A stretch of DNA of 64,000 bases from Streptomyces hydrogenans. GTDB taxonomy: Bacteria; Actinomycetota; Actinomycetes; Streptomycetales; Streptomycetaceae. The notes below the pieces were generated by a model. That model saw nothing but the letters and a program-made list of their open reading frames with translations. It was not told the DNA's origin and did no database searches. Location: the NCBI RefSeq assembly GCF_014656075.1, contig NZ_BNBS01000001.1, positions 1-64,000 on the forward strand. Direction: 5' to 3'. Positions within the stretch are counted from its first letter, which is position 1. Each line of letters starts with the position of its first letter. Of this stretch, positions 8,889 to 17,946 are shown piece after piece. Both the position numbers and the translations under genes were made by a program.

Positions 8889-10146
8889 CTTACGTCAGAG
8901 TGATAGCGAAGCTCCCGCCCCATCCATACCCCTGCGCCGCAACCGACGCTTCCAGATTCTCTGGATCGGCGCGGCCTCCGCCAACCTCGGCCTCGAAACG
9001 GTGGAGGTCGCGTACCCCCTGCTGATCATGTCGCTGACCGGATCGCCCGCGCTCGCCGGCCTCTTCGGGTTCGCGCAGATCGGCACCGCCCTCCTGGTCG
9101 GACTCCCGGCCGGCGCGGTCGTCGACCGGTGGGACCGGCGCCGGATCCTGCTGATCTCCGAAGCGGTCCGCGCGCTCACCCTGGCGTTCATCGTCGTCGG
9201 TCTGACGACGGGCCGGGCGAACTACGGCCTGCTGATCGTGGCCGCGGTCGTCCTCGGCGCCGGTACGGCCTTCGGCGCGCCGGCCCGGATGCTGCTCGTC
9301 CGGGCGGTCGTGCCGGACCATCAGCTGACCGCGGCGCTCAGCCAGGACGAGGCGCGCAGCGGAGCCGCCGCCCTGGCCGGACCGCCCCTCGGCGGCTGGC
9401 TCTACCTGCTCTCCCGCACCTTCCCCTTCGTCGCGGCCACCGCCGGGTTCGTCATCTCGTTCCTCTGCGCCCTCGCCGTCAAGGTCCCGAAGACCGAACC
9501 GGCCGCCGAACCGGCGGGCGGCGAGCGGAAGAGCGCGCTCGGCCCGCTGGCCGACGTCTTCTCGGGCCTGGTCGAACTCCTCGGCGACCGGCTGCTGCGG
9601 TCCGCGCTGCTCCTGATCAGCGTCTTCTACTTCAGCGTCACCGCCGCCATCCTGATGGTGATGGTGACCCTCCAGGACCGGCACCACTCCCCCGGCACCA
9701 TCGGCCTCGCCCTCTCCGGCACCGCCGTCGGCATGCTCGCCGGCTCGGCGCTGGTCCCGCGGCTCAACCGGCTGCTCAGCCCCGGCGCGCTGCTCCTGGC
9801 CGCGTCCACGCTGACCACGGTCGCGGTGGCCCTGCTGGCGCTGCCGTTCGGACCGGTCTGGGTCTTCGCCCTGCTGACCCTGGCGGCCCTCGGCCTGCCG
9901 GCCCTGAAGATCCTCGTCGACATCATGATCTTCCGTCAGACCCCGGACCACCGGCGGGGCCGCGCCATCGCCGCGACCATCACGCTCATCGGCGCCGGCT
10001 CCCCGCTCGGCTCCCTGGCCGGCGGTCTGGCCCTGGAGTTCCTCGGCGTCACCGGCGCCCTCGTCCTGATCGCCGGCGTCCAGGCCCTGATCACCGCCGC
10101 AGGACTCGCCAACCGGCACGTCAGGTCCGCCCGCTGGCCCGCCTGA
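8878..10146 (+). CDS. MFS transporter, EntS-like exporter, with TTA codon
   Basis: 422 residues, about 12 hydrophobic segments, with the MFS signature between helices 2 and 3 (GAVVDRWDRRR). The closest general type is the EntS/multidrug group that exports siderophores and peptides. The only usable start is ATG 8878: no other start codon precedes the conserved core. Codon 5 (8890-8892) is TTA, the only in-frame TTA noticed in a gene of this window, so translation should depend on the bldA leucyl-tRNA and rise late in growth. The divergent ArsR-like regulator and the following sulfotransferase suggest it exports the NRPS product. Confidence 0.92.
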   Translation: MSERLRQSDSEAPAPSIPLRRNRRFQILWIGAASANLGLETVEVAYPLLIMSLTGSPALAGLFGFAQIGTALLVGLPAGAVVDRWDRRRILLISEAVRALTLAFIVVGLTTGRANYGLLIVAAVVLGAGTAFGAPARMLLVRAVVPDHQLTAALSQDEARSGAAALAGPPLGGWLYLLSRTFPFVAATAGFVISFLCALAVKVPKTEPAAEPAGGERKSALGPLADVFSGLVELLGDRLLRSALLLISVFYFSVTAAILMVMVTLQDRHHSPGTIGLALSGTAVGMLAGSALVPRLNRLLSPGALLLAASTLTTVAVALLALPFGPVWVFALLTLAALGLPALKILVDIMIFRQTPDHRRGRAIAATITLIGAGSPLGSLAGGLALEFLGVTGALVLIAGVQALITAAGLANRHVRSARWPA

Positions 10147-10275
10147 CCCCCGGTCGGCGCTTCGTCCTCCGGGACCGCCCGAGCACGCACGCCGGTACCC
10201 CCTGCCCCGGCACCGCCCCGCGCGCCGCGTCCCCTCCGCCCGAGAACCCGCCTCTTCACGAAAGCGAGCTCCGCC

Positions 10276-11337
10276 ATGCTCAAGCAGCCCATCTTCATCG
10301 TCGGCCACCCCCGCTCCGGCACCAGTCTGGTCCGCAGTCTGATCGAGCGCAGCGAGCACGTCTGGAGCATCGGCCGCGAGGGCAAGCCGATCTGGGAACG
10401 CGGCAGCCTGCACCCGAGCCGGCGCGACTGGCACTCCAACGCCCTGGACGCCTCCGACGCGACCCCCGAGGTGGCGGCCCGCCTGAACGAGGACCTGCTC
10501 GCCGCCGCCCGCCGGCCCGGCGCGGAGTGGTCCGTCGCCGACAAGCTCGACCACCTCGACTTCATCCGCGCCCAGGGACTCCAGCCGTACTACTACGACG
10601 TGCCGCTGAAGGCCCTCCAGGAGCGCTTCCCCGGCGAGCTGCCGGAAGGCCCGCCCACCACGCGCGACGGCGGCGAGCTCGACGAGATCACCCCGTTCTG
10701 CTTCCCGCCGCGCGGCCCGCGCCCCACCGAGGCCGAACTCGCCGACGGCATCCGGCTGGTCGAGAAGAGCATCCAGTCCTGCTTCCGGATCCCGTTCCTC
10801 CAGGCCCTCTACCCCGACGCCACCTACGTCTTCGTCGTCCGCGACCCGCGCACCAGCATCGGCTCCCTGATGGACGCCTGGCTCAACCCCCGGATGTTCT
10901 TCTCCTACCCGGTGCCGGAGCCCCTGCGGATCAAGGGCTACTCGGACGTCTTCCCGTGGGGCAAGCAGTGGTGGAACCTCAGCCTGCCGCCCGGCTGGCG
11001 CGACTGGGTGGACCTGAGCCTGGCCGAGGTCTGCGCCCGCAACTGGGTGGCCCACAACCGGGCCGTCCTGGACGCCGCCCGCGCCCTGGCCCCCACCGGC
11101 AACTCCGTCCTGGTCCGCTACGAGGACGTCAAGTCCGACCCGGTCGCCACCATGGAGGCCGTGGCCGACGCGGTGAAGCTGCCCTTCTCGGACGCCTGGG
11201 GCCGCCGCGACCTCCCCGTCGTGATGACCCAGACCGTGCCCGACCCCGACAAGTGGCGCCGCCACGAGTCCGAGATCCGCCGGGTCCTGCCGCTCGTGAA
11301 CGACCTCGCCGAAGAGGCCGGCTATGACCTCCGGTGA
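10276..11337 (+). CDS. Sulfotransferase-family protein
   Basis: 353 residues. The N-terminal P-loop-like 5'-phosphosulfate site GHPRSGTSL (10-18) and the 3'-phosphate motif FVVRDPRTSIGSL in the middle identify a PAPS-dependent sulfotransferase of the Sulfotransfer_1/3 group. These are cytoplasmic enzymes that move sulfate from PAPS to hydroxyl or amine groups. A purine-rich GAAAGCGAG lies upstream of the ATG. It lies 129 bp downstream of the exporter, in the same direction as the NRPS genes, so sulfation of the peptide is plausible. The acceptor cannot be read from sequence. Confidence 0.85.
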   Translation: MLKQPIFIVGHPRSGTSLVRSLIERSEHVWSIGREGKPIWERGSLHPSRRDWHSNALDASDATPEVAARLNEDLLAAARRPGAEWSVADKLDHLDFIRAQGLQPYYYDVPLKALQERFPGELPEGPPTTRDGGELDEITPFCFPPRGPRPTEAELADGIRLVEKSIQSCFRIPFLQALYPDATYVFVVRDPRTSIGSLMDAWLNPRMFFSYPVPEPLRIKGYSDVFPWGKQWWNLSLPPGWRDWVDLSLAEVCARNWVAHNRAVLDAARALAPTGNSVLVRYEDVKSDPVATMEAVADAVKLPFSDAWGRRDLPVVMTQTVPDPDKWRRHESEIRRVLPLVNDLAEEAGYDLR

Positions 11338-11386
11338 ATCCCCGGACTCCCCGCGGACGGTGGCCGGGCCCCGTACGATCCCGGCC

Positions 11387-12358
11387 ATGAAAGCCATCCA
11401 GGTCAGCCGGGCCGGCGGGCCCGAGGTGCTCGAACTCGTCGACGTGCCCCGGCCGGTGCCGGGGCCCGGCGAGGCGCTCGTGCGGCTTGCCGCCGCCGGC
11501 GTCAACTACGTCGACGTCTACTTCCGCTCCGGCCTGTACCCGCAGGACCTGCCCTACGTGCCCGGGCAGGAGGGCGCCGGCACGGTCGTCGAGGTCGGGC
11601 CGGGGGTGCGGGAGGTCGCCGTCGGCTCCGTGGTGGCCTGGGCGAACCTGCCGGGGGCCTACGCGGAGTACGCCCTGCTGAGCGCCGACCGGCTGGTGCC
11701 GGTCCCGGACGGGCTCTCCGCCGAACTGGCCGCGGCCACCCTGCTCCAGGGCATGACCGCGCACTACCTCTGCCACGACACCTACCAGGTCCGGGCCGGC
11801 GACACCGTCGTGGTGCACGCCGCGGCGGGCGGCGTCGGCATGCTGCTGACCCAGCTCGTCCGGCTCCGCGGCGGCACCGTGATCGGTACCGCGTCCACCG
11901 GGGCCAAGGCGGAGGCGGCGCGCGCCGCCGGCGCCGTCGAGGCGGGCGGCCACCGGCCGGGCGCGCTGTCGGAGGCGGTGCGCCGGCACACCGGCGGTCG
12001 CGGCGCCGCCGCCGTGTACGACGGGATCGGCGGCCCGACCTTCGACGAGAGCCTCGCCGTGCTCCGCCCGCGCGGCGTCCTGGCGCTCTACGGGCAGGCC
12101 GGCGGAGCGGTGCCGCCCTTCGACCTCCAGCGCCTCAACGCCGCCGGATCCCTGTACGTCACCCGCCCGAACCTCACCCACCACATCCAGGACCGGGCCG
12201 AACTGCTCCGCCGGGGAGGGGCCGTGCTCGACATGGTCCGCGACGGACGGCTGCGCGTCCGCGTCGGGCAGCGGTTCGCGCTGCCCGACGCGGCGGACGC
12301 CCACACGGCGCTCGAAGCGCGCGGCACCATCGCCAAGACGGTGCTCACCTGCTCCTGA
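11387..12358 (+). CDS. Zinc-free quinone oxidoreductase (MDR family)
   Basis: 323 residues of the medium-chain dehydrogenase/reductase family, quinone-oxidoreductase branch: GVNYVDVYFRSGLYP and PYVPGQEGAG near the N-terminus and the NADPH-binding AAAGGVGMLLTQL in the middle. ATG 11387 (MKAIQV) is the family start. The frame opens at 11324 inside the sulfotransferase gene, but those residues are not family-like. TACGAT lies about 8 nt before the ATG and no ribosome site is seen, so a leaderless mRNA is likely. It may be an ordinary detoxification gene at the edge of the cluster rather than a biosynthetic one. Confidence 0.9.
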   Translation: MKAIQVSRAGGPEVLELVDVPRPVPGPGEALVRLAAAGVNYVDVYFRSGLYPQDLPYVPGQEGAGTVVEVGPGVREVAVGSVVAWANLPGAYAEYALLSADRLVPVPDGLSAELAAATLLQGMTAHYLCHDTYQVRAGDTVVVHAAAGGVGMLLTQLVRLRGGTVIGTASTGAKAEAARAAGAVEAGGHRPGALSEAVRRHTGGRGAAAVYDGIGGPTFDESLAVLRPRGVLALYGQAGGAVPPFDLQRLNAAGSLYVTRPNLTHHIQDRAELLRRGGAVLDMVRDGRLRVRVGQRFALPDAADAHTALEARGTIAKTVLTCS

Positions 12359-12375
12359 CCCGCCCGGGCGGAGGG

Positions 12376-13620
12376 TCAGGCCGCGGGGTCGCCGTACCCG
12401 CCGTCGGGCCCGTGCCCACCGCCGTGGCCGTCCTCCAGGAGGGCGCAGACGAAACGCTCCTCGGTCGCGCGCAGGCGGGCGAGCAGCGCGGGGTCGAGGG
12501 TGACCTGGCTGGTGACGGAGACGGTGACGGTCCGCCGGCCGTCGGGGGTGGCGGCGGCGAACTGGGTGTAGCCCGGGGTGTTGCCGGTGTGGCCGAGGAC
12601 GGTGCCGCAGCGGGTCTCGTACCGGAAGACGCCCAGTCCGGCGGCGTTCACCCCCGGCCCGGCGGGCTCGGACGCGCCGGGGACGAACCGGCGCTGCGCG
12701 TGCCGGGTCCGCGGCGACAGCAGCGTGGGTCCGACGTAGCCGCCGATGAAGGTGCCGAGGTCGGCCGGGGTGGAGACGATGCCGCCCGACGCCCACGCGC
12801 CGGAGGCGCTGATCGCCTCGCTGACGTCCTCGGGCGCCTCGCCGGGGGCCGTGGCGTAACCGTGGAGGAAGGGGCGGGGCAGCCGGAAGCCGGAGGGGAG
12901 GCTGGTGTCGCGGAGGTCGAGCGGGCGGTACACCCGTTCGCGCAGCAGGTCCTCGTAGCGGCGTCCGGTGGCCTGCTCGGCCATCAGGGCGACGGCGATG
13001 TTGTCCGAGTTGGAGTAGCCGTAGCGGCTGCCGGGCGGGAAGAGGAGGTCCGGGGCGGCGAACTCCAGCAGGCGCCGGGAGACGAAGCGGTGGCGGGGGT
13101 CGGCGCGGACGATCGCCTGGAAGCGCGGGCTCCTGCTGTAGTCGGGCAGGCCGCTGGTGTGCTGGAGGAGCTGGCGCAGGGTCACCGCGTGCCAGGCTTC
13201 GGGGAGGTGCGGCAGGCGCTGTCCCAGGGTGTCGTCCAGGCCGAGCGCGCCGCGGTCCACCAGGCTGAGGGCCACCGCGCCGCTGAACGCCTTGGCGGCG
13301 CTCGCGATCCGCATGTGGTCGTCCGGGCGCGGCGGCCGTCCGCTCTCCGTGTCGGCGGTCCCGGCGCGGTAGACGCGGGGGACGCCGTCGCGGGTGAGGA
13401 CGGCGATCGCGCCGGGCGGTCCGCCGGGGGCGGCGACGAGCTCGGCGAGCGCCCGGCGCAGCTCCTTCTCCGAGCCGCCGCCCCGTGCCCCCGCGTCCCG
13501 GGCGGGCCGCTCCCCGGCGGTGGCGTGGGGCAGCGCGGGCCCGGTCAGCGCGGCGACGAGGAGCAGGGCGGTGGCCGCGGCCCGGCGGGGCCAGGACGCG
13601 TGCGGGGCGGATCGGGGCAT
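12376..13620 (-). CDS. Secreted serine beta-lactamase-like hydrolase / D-alanyl-D-alanine carboxypeptidase
   Basis: 414 residues with an N-terminal signal sequence (RRAAATALLLVAALTGPAL, about residues 12-30). The class-C beta-lactamase fold is marked by SAAK (Ser107-Lys110), YSN in SRYGYSNSDN, and HTG near the C-terminus, the expected catalytic triad of motifs. GGAGG precedes the ATG. Homologues include extracellular DD-carboxypeptidases, esterases and penicillin-binding-like proteins acting on cell-wall peptides. Its stop is 17 bp from the converging oxidoreductase gene. Confidence 0.9.
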   Translation of the reverse strand: MPRSAPHASWPRRAAATALLLVAALTGPALPHATAGERPARDAGARGGGSEKELRRALAELVAAPGGPPGAIAVLTRDGVPRVYRAGTADTESGRPPRPDDHMRIASAAKAFSGAVALSLVDRGALGLDDTLGQRLPHLPEAWHAVTLRQLLQHTSGLPDYSRSPRFQAIVRADPRHRFVSRRLLEFAAPDLLFPPGSRYGYSNSDNIAVALMAEQATGRRYEDLLRERVYRPLDLRDTSLPSGFRLPRPFLHGYATAPGEAPEDVSEAISASGAWASGGIVSTPADLGTFIGGYVGPTLLSPRTRHAQRRFVPGASEPAGPGVNAAGLGVFRYETRCGTVLGHTGNTPGYTQFAAATPDGRRTVTVSVTSQVTLDPALLARLRATEERFVCALLEDGHGGGHGPDGGYGDPAA

Positions 13621-13746
13621 GCGGGACCTCCTGGACGGGCCGGCGGCCGGGTGCGCCGACCCGTCCAGCTTCCGCGCGCGGGCCGGGGGGCGTCGGCCGG
13701 AGCGCGCGATCCTGCGCCACCCGGCCCTGTCGAACCCCCCGGCAGA

Positions 13747-13827
13747 AGGTTCCGCGCCTCCCGCCCCTCGGCCGATCGGGTGAGCCGCGCCGGAGGTTCC
13801 GCGCCTCCCGCGCCTCGGCCGGTCGGG
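13747..13827. repeat. Two-copy 34-bp direct repeat
   Basis: Two copies (13747-13780 and 13794-13827), 47 bp apart start to start, differ at only two bases. They fill much of the 214-bp gap between the hydrolase start and the next gene. Each begins AGGTTCCGCGCCTCCCG. No coding role is seen; they may be a local duplication or a binding site. Confidence 0.75.
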
Positions 13828-13834
13828 AGCCCCG

Positions 13835-14353
13835 TCACGGGAAGTACAGGGCGGCCTTCCTCAGGACGTGGCCGGTGAACATGCCGCCCAGGGCGACCCG
13901 TCCCCGGTACATCGAGGTGCGGACCCCGTCCGGCGCGGTCTCGACGGCGAGCGGGCGGCTGATCAGGGTCGTACCGAGGATCCGGGCGTCCTCGGCCGCC
14001 CACCGGGCCGCCTCCGGCCGGACGCGCGCGCTCACCAGGGCCGGCAGCACGAAGGCCGCGTTGCGGGCTCCGGGTATGCCGCGCCGCAGGCTCTTGGCGT
14101 GGCTCATGGCCCAGACGGTGAACTCCCCCAGGGCGGTCTCGTCGACCTCGGGGACGGCGGCCGCGAAGACGAACAGCTCGACCTTCGTGCCGAACCAGCG
14201 GACCTTGCGGTCGGCGCGGTGCGCGGCGACCACCCGGTGCTCGTGCCACGACGGGAGGGTCACCGCGCAGCCGTCGGCCGTCAGCCGCTCGTGGAGCGCG
14301 GCGAGGTAGGTGGCCGCCGCGTCGGCGGTCGGGTCGGTCGCATGCGGAGTCAT
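13835..14353 (-). CDS. Hypothetical protein
   Basis: 172 residues; I do not recognise the family. ATG 14353 follows GGAGG with good spacing, while an upstream ATG at 14371 lacks one. It is soluble, with no signal or membrane segment, rich in Ala, Val and Arg, and with WFGTKVELFVFAA and FTVWAMSHAKSLRRG as the most distinctive stretches. Third positions are almost all G or C, supporting real coding. It is on the same strand as the membrane protein upstream (ends 14433), so they may share a transcript. Confidence 0.7.
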   Translation of the reverse strand: MTPHATDPTADAAATYLAALHERLTADGCAVTLPSWHEHRVVAAHRADRKVRWFGTKVELFVFAAAVPEVDETALGEFTVWAMSHAKSLRRGIPGARNAAFVLPALVSARVRPEAARWAAEDARILGTTLISRPLAVETAPDGVRTSMYRGRVALGGMFTGHVLRKAALYFP

Positions 14354-14432
14354 GCCCGGATCCTCCAACACCCTTGAGACGCAAGGGAAGAGGCGATCTC
14401 GGAGCGACCGCCGGAGGGGGCGGCGCCCGGAC

Positions 14433-15947
14433 TCAGAGCAGCGCCGCCCCCACCGCGGCCGCCGCTCCGCACACGAGCGTCACCAGGACGTTGACCAGCA
14501 CGTCCAGATCCTGGCCGCGGCGCTCGGCGGCCGGGTCGAGCGTGAACCTCGCCGGGTCGGAAGGATGATGATGGACCGTCACCTCCCGGCCGTACGCGCC
14601 CGCCGGGTCCGGGAGGTGCTCCGTGCAGTGGGCCGTGACGGCGGCACCCGCGCGGGTCGTGAAGGAGACCACCGGGGTGAACCTGGTCCAGGTGTGGCCG
14701 TCCTCCTGGTCGACACTGACGTCCTTGAGGACCGCGACGACCCGCCCGGGCACGGCGTCCATGGTGGCGAGGTCGGCCAGGCGGGCGGTCCTGGCCCGGA
14801 CCGTGCCCGGCAGGTGGACGGCGGCGTAGAGCGCACCCGGGCCGCCGGCGCCGACGAGGGCCCACGGCCAGCCCCACTCGATCGCGGCGAGGGCCACCAG
14901 CCCGGCGTAGACCAGGAAGACCGCGCAGCCCGGCTTGGCCAGCCCCCGGCCGGGCGGCTCGGGGCGGGGCGAGAACCGGAGGGCGTGCGGCCGGCCCCGC
15001 GGGTGGCCGACCCCGATCTCGCGGCCCTCCCACGCCGCGGTGATCACCTCGCCGTGCTCCCCGTCGTTCGTCGCGGTGACGTCCCGCCCGGTGACCGGGT
15101 CGCGGTAGGAGACGACCACCGGTATCCCGCCATGGCGCGACCCGCCGTGCCGGGGCGGCCGGACGCGCACGATCCGACCGGTGAGCCGGACCGTGCGTTG
15201 CACCTTGGTCAGCCCGGCCAGGGAGAGGGCGAAGCCGACGAGCGCCGCCGCGCCCCAGGCCGCGCACCACAGCCGCAGGAAGGGGACCCATCCGGGGAGG
15301 TCCGGCAAGGAGCCGTTCTCCCGGGAGCCGAACAGGTCGGCACGCAGCAGCCAGAGGGCGGCGGCCGTGCCGAGCAGCAGGCCGAAGAGGGTGAGGTAGC
15401 CGCCGGCCCGGCCCGGCTCGGGGTCGCTCAGCAGGACGGGTCCCGGTGCGGCGTCAAGGCGCGCCACGGCCGCCCGCGCCTCCCACTCCGGTGTGGGCCG
15501 CCGCACGATCCGCGTCTTCCACGGCCGGTCGGGCGGGTACGTGACGACCACGACGCCGCCCGGTCGGACGTCGGCGAGCTCGGAGACGTGGACCTCCTGC
15601 CGGAGGGCCACCCGGAACGCGGGCGCGTCGTCCGGCACGACGGACAGCTCGCACCGCACGGGCACGTCGGTGGGCACGCCCTGCTCCATCTCCCGGTCCT
15701 CGACCCTCGCGAGGGCCGTGCGCGGGACGGACGCCGCCTTGCGGAGGCGGCGCGGCAGCCCGGCGAGGAGGAGGGCGAGCCCGTGGGCGGCGGGCAGGGC
15801 CACTCCCGTGACGATGAGCAGCGGCCGCTCGACGACGCATCCGCCGATGAACGAGGTGAGCGACACCCCGATCACCCCGCCCGTCAGGAAGCCGAGGACG
15901 AGTTCGGGAGGCGAGTCGTTCGGCGGCCCGCTCGCGGTGATCGTCAT
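14433..15947 (-). CDS. DUF3592-like multi-domain membrane protein
   Basis: 504 residues from ATG 15947 (a longer frame to 15998 is Arg-rich and unlikely). Hydrophobic segments near residues 14-35, 40-60, 185-205, 225-245 and 325-365 alternate with three soluble beta-rich blocks. Those blocks contain patterns such as VVVTYPP, PVVVSYRDPVTGRDV and TPVVSFTTRAG, typical of DUF3592 domains, and each is followed by a G-x-V-x-V stretch. The function of this family is unknown. Confidence 0.75.
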   Translation of the reverse strand: MTITASGPPNDSPPELVLGFLTGGVIGVSLTSFIGGCVVERPLLIVTGVALPAAHGLALLLAGLPRRLRKAASVPRTALARVEDREMEQGVPTDVPVRCELSVVPDDAPAFRVALRQEVHVSELADVRPGGVVVVTYPPDRPWKTRIVRRPTPEWEARAAVARLDAAPGPVLLSDPEPGRAGGYLTLFGLLLGTAAALWLLRADLFGSRENGSLPDLPGWVPFLRLWCAAWGAAALVGFALSLAGLTKVQRTVRLTGRIVRVRPPRHGGSRHGGIPVVVSYRDPVTGRDVTATNDGEHGEVITAAWEGREIGVGHPRGRPHALRFSPRPEPPGRGLAKPGCAVFLVYAGLVALAAIEWGWPWALVGAGGPGALYAAVHLPGTVRARTARLADLATMDAVPGRVVAVLKDVSVDQEDGHTWTRFTPVVSFTTRAGAAVTAHCTEHLPDPAGAYGREVTVHHHPSDPARFTLDPAAERRGQDLDVLVNVLVTLVCGAAAAVGAALL

Positions 15948-16102
15948 GGGCCCGATTCTGCCCGCCGGGGCGAGCCGCCGACAGCCCCGCGCGGGCACCG
16001 GGCCGGGGCGGCGCCCGGGCGGCGCGCGGCGGTGTCCGGGCTTCGGATAGCGTCGGCGGGACGCCGGCCCGGCCGGACACCCCCCTGCGAAAGGCGAGCA
16101 CC

Positions 16103-16540
16103 ATGCCCCTCACCGGTAGCTACGAGCCCAGCACGAACGAGCTGGTCCGCGCCCAGGTCGAGCTGTACGAGTCGTCCGGCGGCACCGAGGGCACCACGAT
16201 GCGGGGCATGCCGGTCGTCATCGTCACCAGCGTCGGCGCCCGCAGCGGCCGGCTCCGCAAGACGCCCCTGATGCGGGTGGAGCACGAGGGCGCCTACGCG
16301 CTCGTCGCCTCGAACGGCGGCGCGGTGAAGCACCCGGTCTGGTACCACAACCTCGTCGCCCAGCCCCTCGTCGAGCTGCGCGACGGCCCCCGGGTCTGGG
16401 ACATGAAGGCCCGGCTCGTGCTCGGCGAGGAGCGCCGGATCTGGTGGGACCGCGCGGTGGCGGCCTTCGCCGACTACGCCGACTACCAGGTGCGGACCGA
16501 CCGGGAGATCCCCCTCTTCGTGGTCGAGCGCGTCGGCTGA
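16103..16540 (+). CDS. F420-type (DDN-family) nitroreductase
   Basis: 145 residues, the usual length for the deazaflavin-dependent nitroreductase family (PF04075). Diagnostic stretches are VTSVGARSGRLRKTPLMRVEH, where the Arg/Lys-rich turn binds the F420 phosphate, and KHPVWYHNLVAQP. These enzymes use reduced F420 for quinone or nitro reduction, and some act as nitrosative-stress defence. AAAGGCGAG precedes the ATG. It is monocistronic between a divergent gene and a secreted-protein gene. Confidence 0.9.
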   Translation: MPLTGSYEPSTNELVRAQVELYESSGGTEGTTMRGMPVVIVTSVGARSGRLRKTPLMRVEHEGAYALVASNGGAVKHPVWYHNLVAQPLVELRDGPRVWDMKARLVLGEERRIWWDRAVAAFADYADYQVRTDREIPLFVVERVG

Positions 16541-16581
16541 CCCGGCCCGGCCCCCGCATCTGGCGGGGGACGGTACCCCTG

Positions 16582-16618
16582 CGCCCCAACGGCCTTGACT
16601 CATATCGCCGTTGGGGCG
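16582..16618. promoter_or_regulatory. 12-bp inverted repeat enclosing a TTGACT -35-like box
   Basis: Perfect 12-bp arms (16582-16593 and 16607-16618) with a 13-base spacer that contains TTGACT (16595-16600). No T-run follows, so this looks more like an operator over a promoter for the secreted protein at 16756 than a terminator of the reductase gene. A clear -10 box at ideal spacing is not visible; TATACG lies 21 nt downstream of TTGACT. Confidence 0.45.
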
Positions 16619-16755
16619 GTCTATACGCGTAGACAGATCATGCCCCATCATGGTCGGGCTCCACCCCCGCACCATCGCACCGGCCGCACACCCACGGCCG
16701 GTTCCCGGCATGCCCCGACACCCCGGGGCACCGGCCGACTCCGATGGAGGATGTC

Positions 16756-17886
16756 TTGTCCGTCAGAAAGCAGCTCCGCACGGCCGCGTGCGGTCTCGCC
16801 CTCACCGGCGTCCTGGTCGCCACCGCCCAGGGGCCCGCCACCGCGACGCCCGCCGCGTCCGGCCCGGCGGAGGTCTCGCCGATCGCCGCCGCCGAGGACG
16901 CGGCCGCCCGCGCCCTGGCCCGTTCGCTCGCGGACACCGCCTGGCGGGCCGAGGCCGGGCGGGCCGTCGTGCGCGGCGGCGAGACCGGACTGGCGGCGCT
17001 GGCCGACGGGGCGCGCAGCCGGGCCGCCGCCCTGCTGGCCGCCGAGGCCGCCGCCGCGGACCGTTCCGTGCTCGCCGCCAAGGGGCTGGGCGCCGGCACC
17101 GGGGGGCTCCTGACCGTGTCACTGACCGGGGACGTGGACTCCCGCCGGGCGCCGCTGGTGGCCGTCGCCCCGTCCGACGACGAGGCCGGCGCCGTCACCG
17201 CGTACGACACGGCGGGCCGCCTGCACACGCTGTCCGCCACCGAGGCGCCCGAGGTGCCGGTGTACGTCGTCGGGGTCGACGGGGAGAAGGCGGTCGAGGC
17301 GGGCATGGCGGTCCTGGAGCGCGAGCTGGCCGCCGCCGGGGTCTCCACGGCCGCGGCGCCCGCCCCGGCCGCCGCCGCGGCGGGGACCGCGGCCACCGGC
17401 TTCTGGACCTCCCGCATCACGTCGGTGCGCCTCGCCGACGACAAGGAGACCTGGATCAAGGGCGACGCCGAGATCTTCAGCATCGTCAGCGGCTTCGGGC
17501 TCGACGGCAAGGTGCGCGTCGACACGGTCACCCATCCGTATCTGAACGACGCGGGGACCACGTACTACCCGAACCAGATCCTGGTGAACTGGTCGCAGTA
17601 CAAGTACAACCTGGCCGACACCGTGATGATGGAGGACGACGGGGACACCAACTACTCGGCCCTCGCCAAGGCCATCGCCGCGGCGCTGCTGACCATCGCC
17701 GACCTCGGCGCGTACGTCCCGCTCGTCGACCCGGTCGTCGACGCGATCCCGTCGTCCTTCTGGACCGACGACGCCGACTTCGTGGACGCCTGGTACACCC
17801 TGGCCCGGGAGACCACCGGCACCCGCGACGGAGCGGGTGGCAACGGCCGCTTCACCTTCGACCGCTACTGGGTGTCCGCCCTCTGA
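16756..17886 (+). CDS. Secreted DUF3103-family protein
   Basis: 376 residues. The start is probably TTG 16756, since GGAGG (16746-16750) sits 5 nt upstream; the in-frame ATG 16744 overlaps that site. The N-terminus MSVRKQLRTAACGLALTG onward is a Sec signal peptide ending near ATATPA. After a long Ala-rich helical pro-like region, the C-terminal half (from TGFWTSRI) has the Asp/Trp/Tyr-rich pattern of DUF3103. Function unknown; extracellular. Confidence 0.75.
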   Translation: MSVRKQLRTAACGLALTGVLVATAQGPATATPAASGPAEVSPIAAAEDAAARALARSLADTAWRAEAGRAVVRGGETGLAALADGARSRAAALLAAEAAAADRSVLAAKGLGAGTGGLLTVSLTGDVDSRRAPLVAVAPSDDEAGAVTAYDTAGRLHTLSATEAPEVPVYVVGVDGEKAVEAGMAVLERELAAAGVSTAAAPAPAAAAAGTAATGFWTSRITSVRLADDKETWIKGDAEIFSIVSGFGLDGKVRVDTVTHPYLNDAGTTYYPNQILVNWSQYKYNLADTVMMEDDGDTNYSALAKAIAAALLTIADLGAYVPLVDPVVDAIPSSFWTDDADFVDAWYTLARETTGTRDGAGGNGRFTFDRYWVSAL

Positions 17887-17904
17887 CGGACGCCCGGCGT
17901 GGGA

Positions 17905-17938
17905 CGCGTCCCCGGCGTCGCGCGACGCCGGGGACGCG
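17905..17938. terminator. Bidirectional terminator hairpin
   Basis: A 34-bp perfect palindrome of GC-rich sequence lies between the converging DUF3103 and EF-hand genes (their stops are 17886 and 17947). There is no T-run, which is common for actinomycete terminators. Confidence 0.75.
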
Positions 17939-17946
17939 CGGTCGGG

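Noticed and set aside
8890..11505. 871-codon minus-strand frame opposite the MFS, sulfotransferase and oxidoreductase genes
   Set aside because: No domain and no ribosome site; three recognisable plus-strand genes occupy the same DNA.
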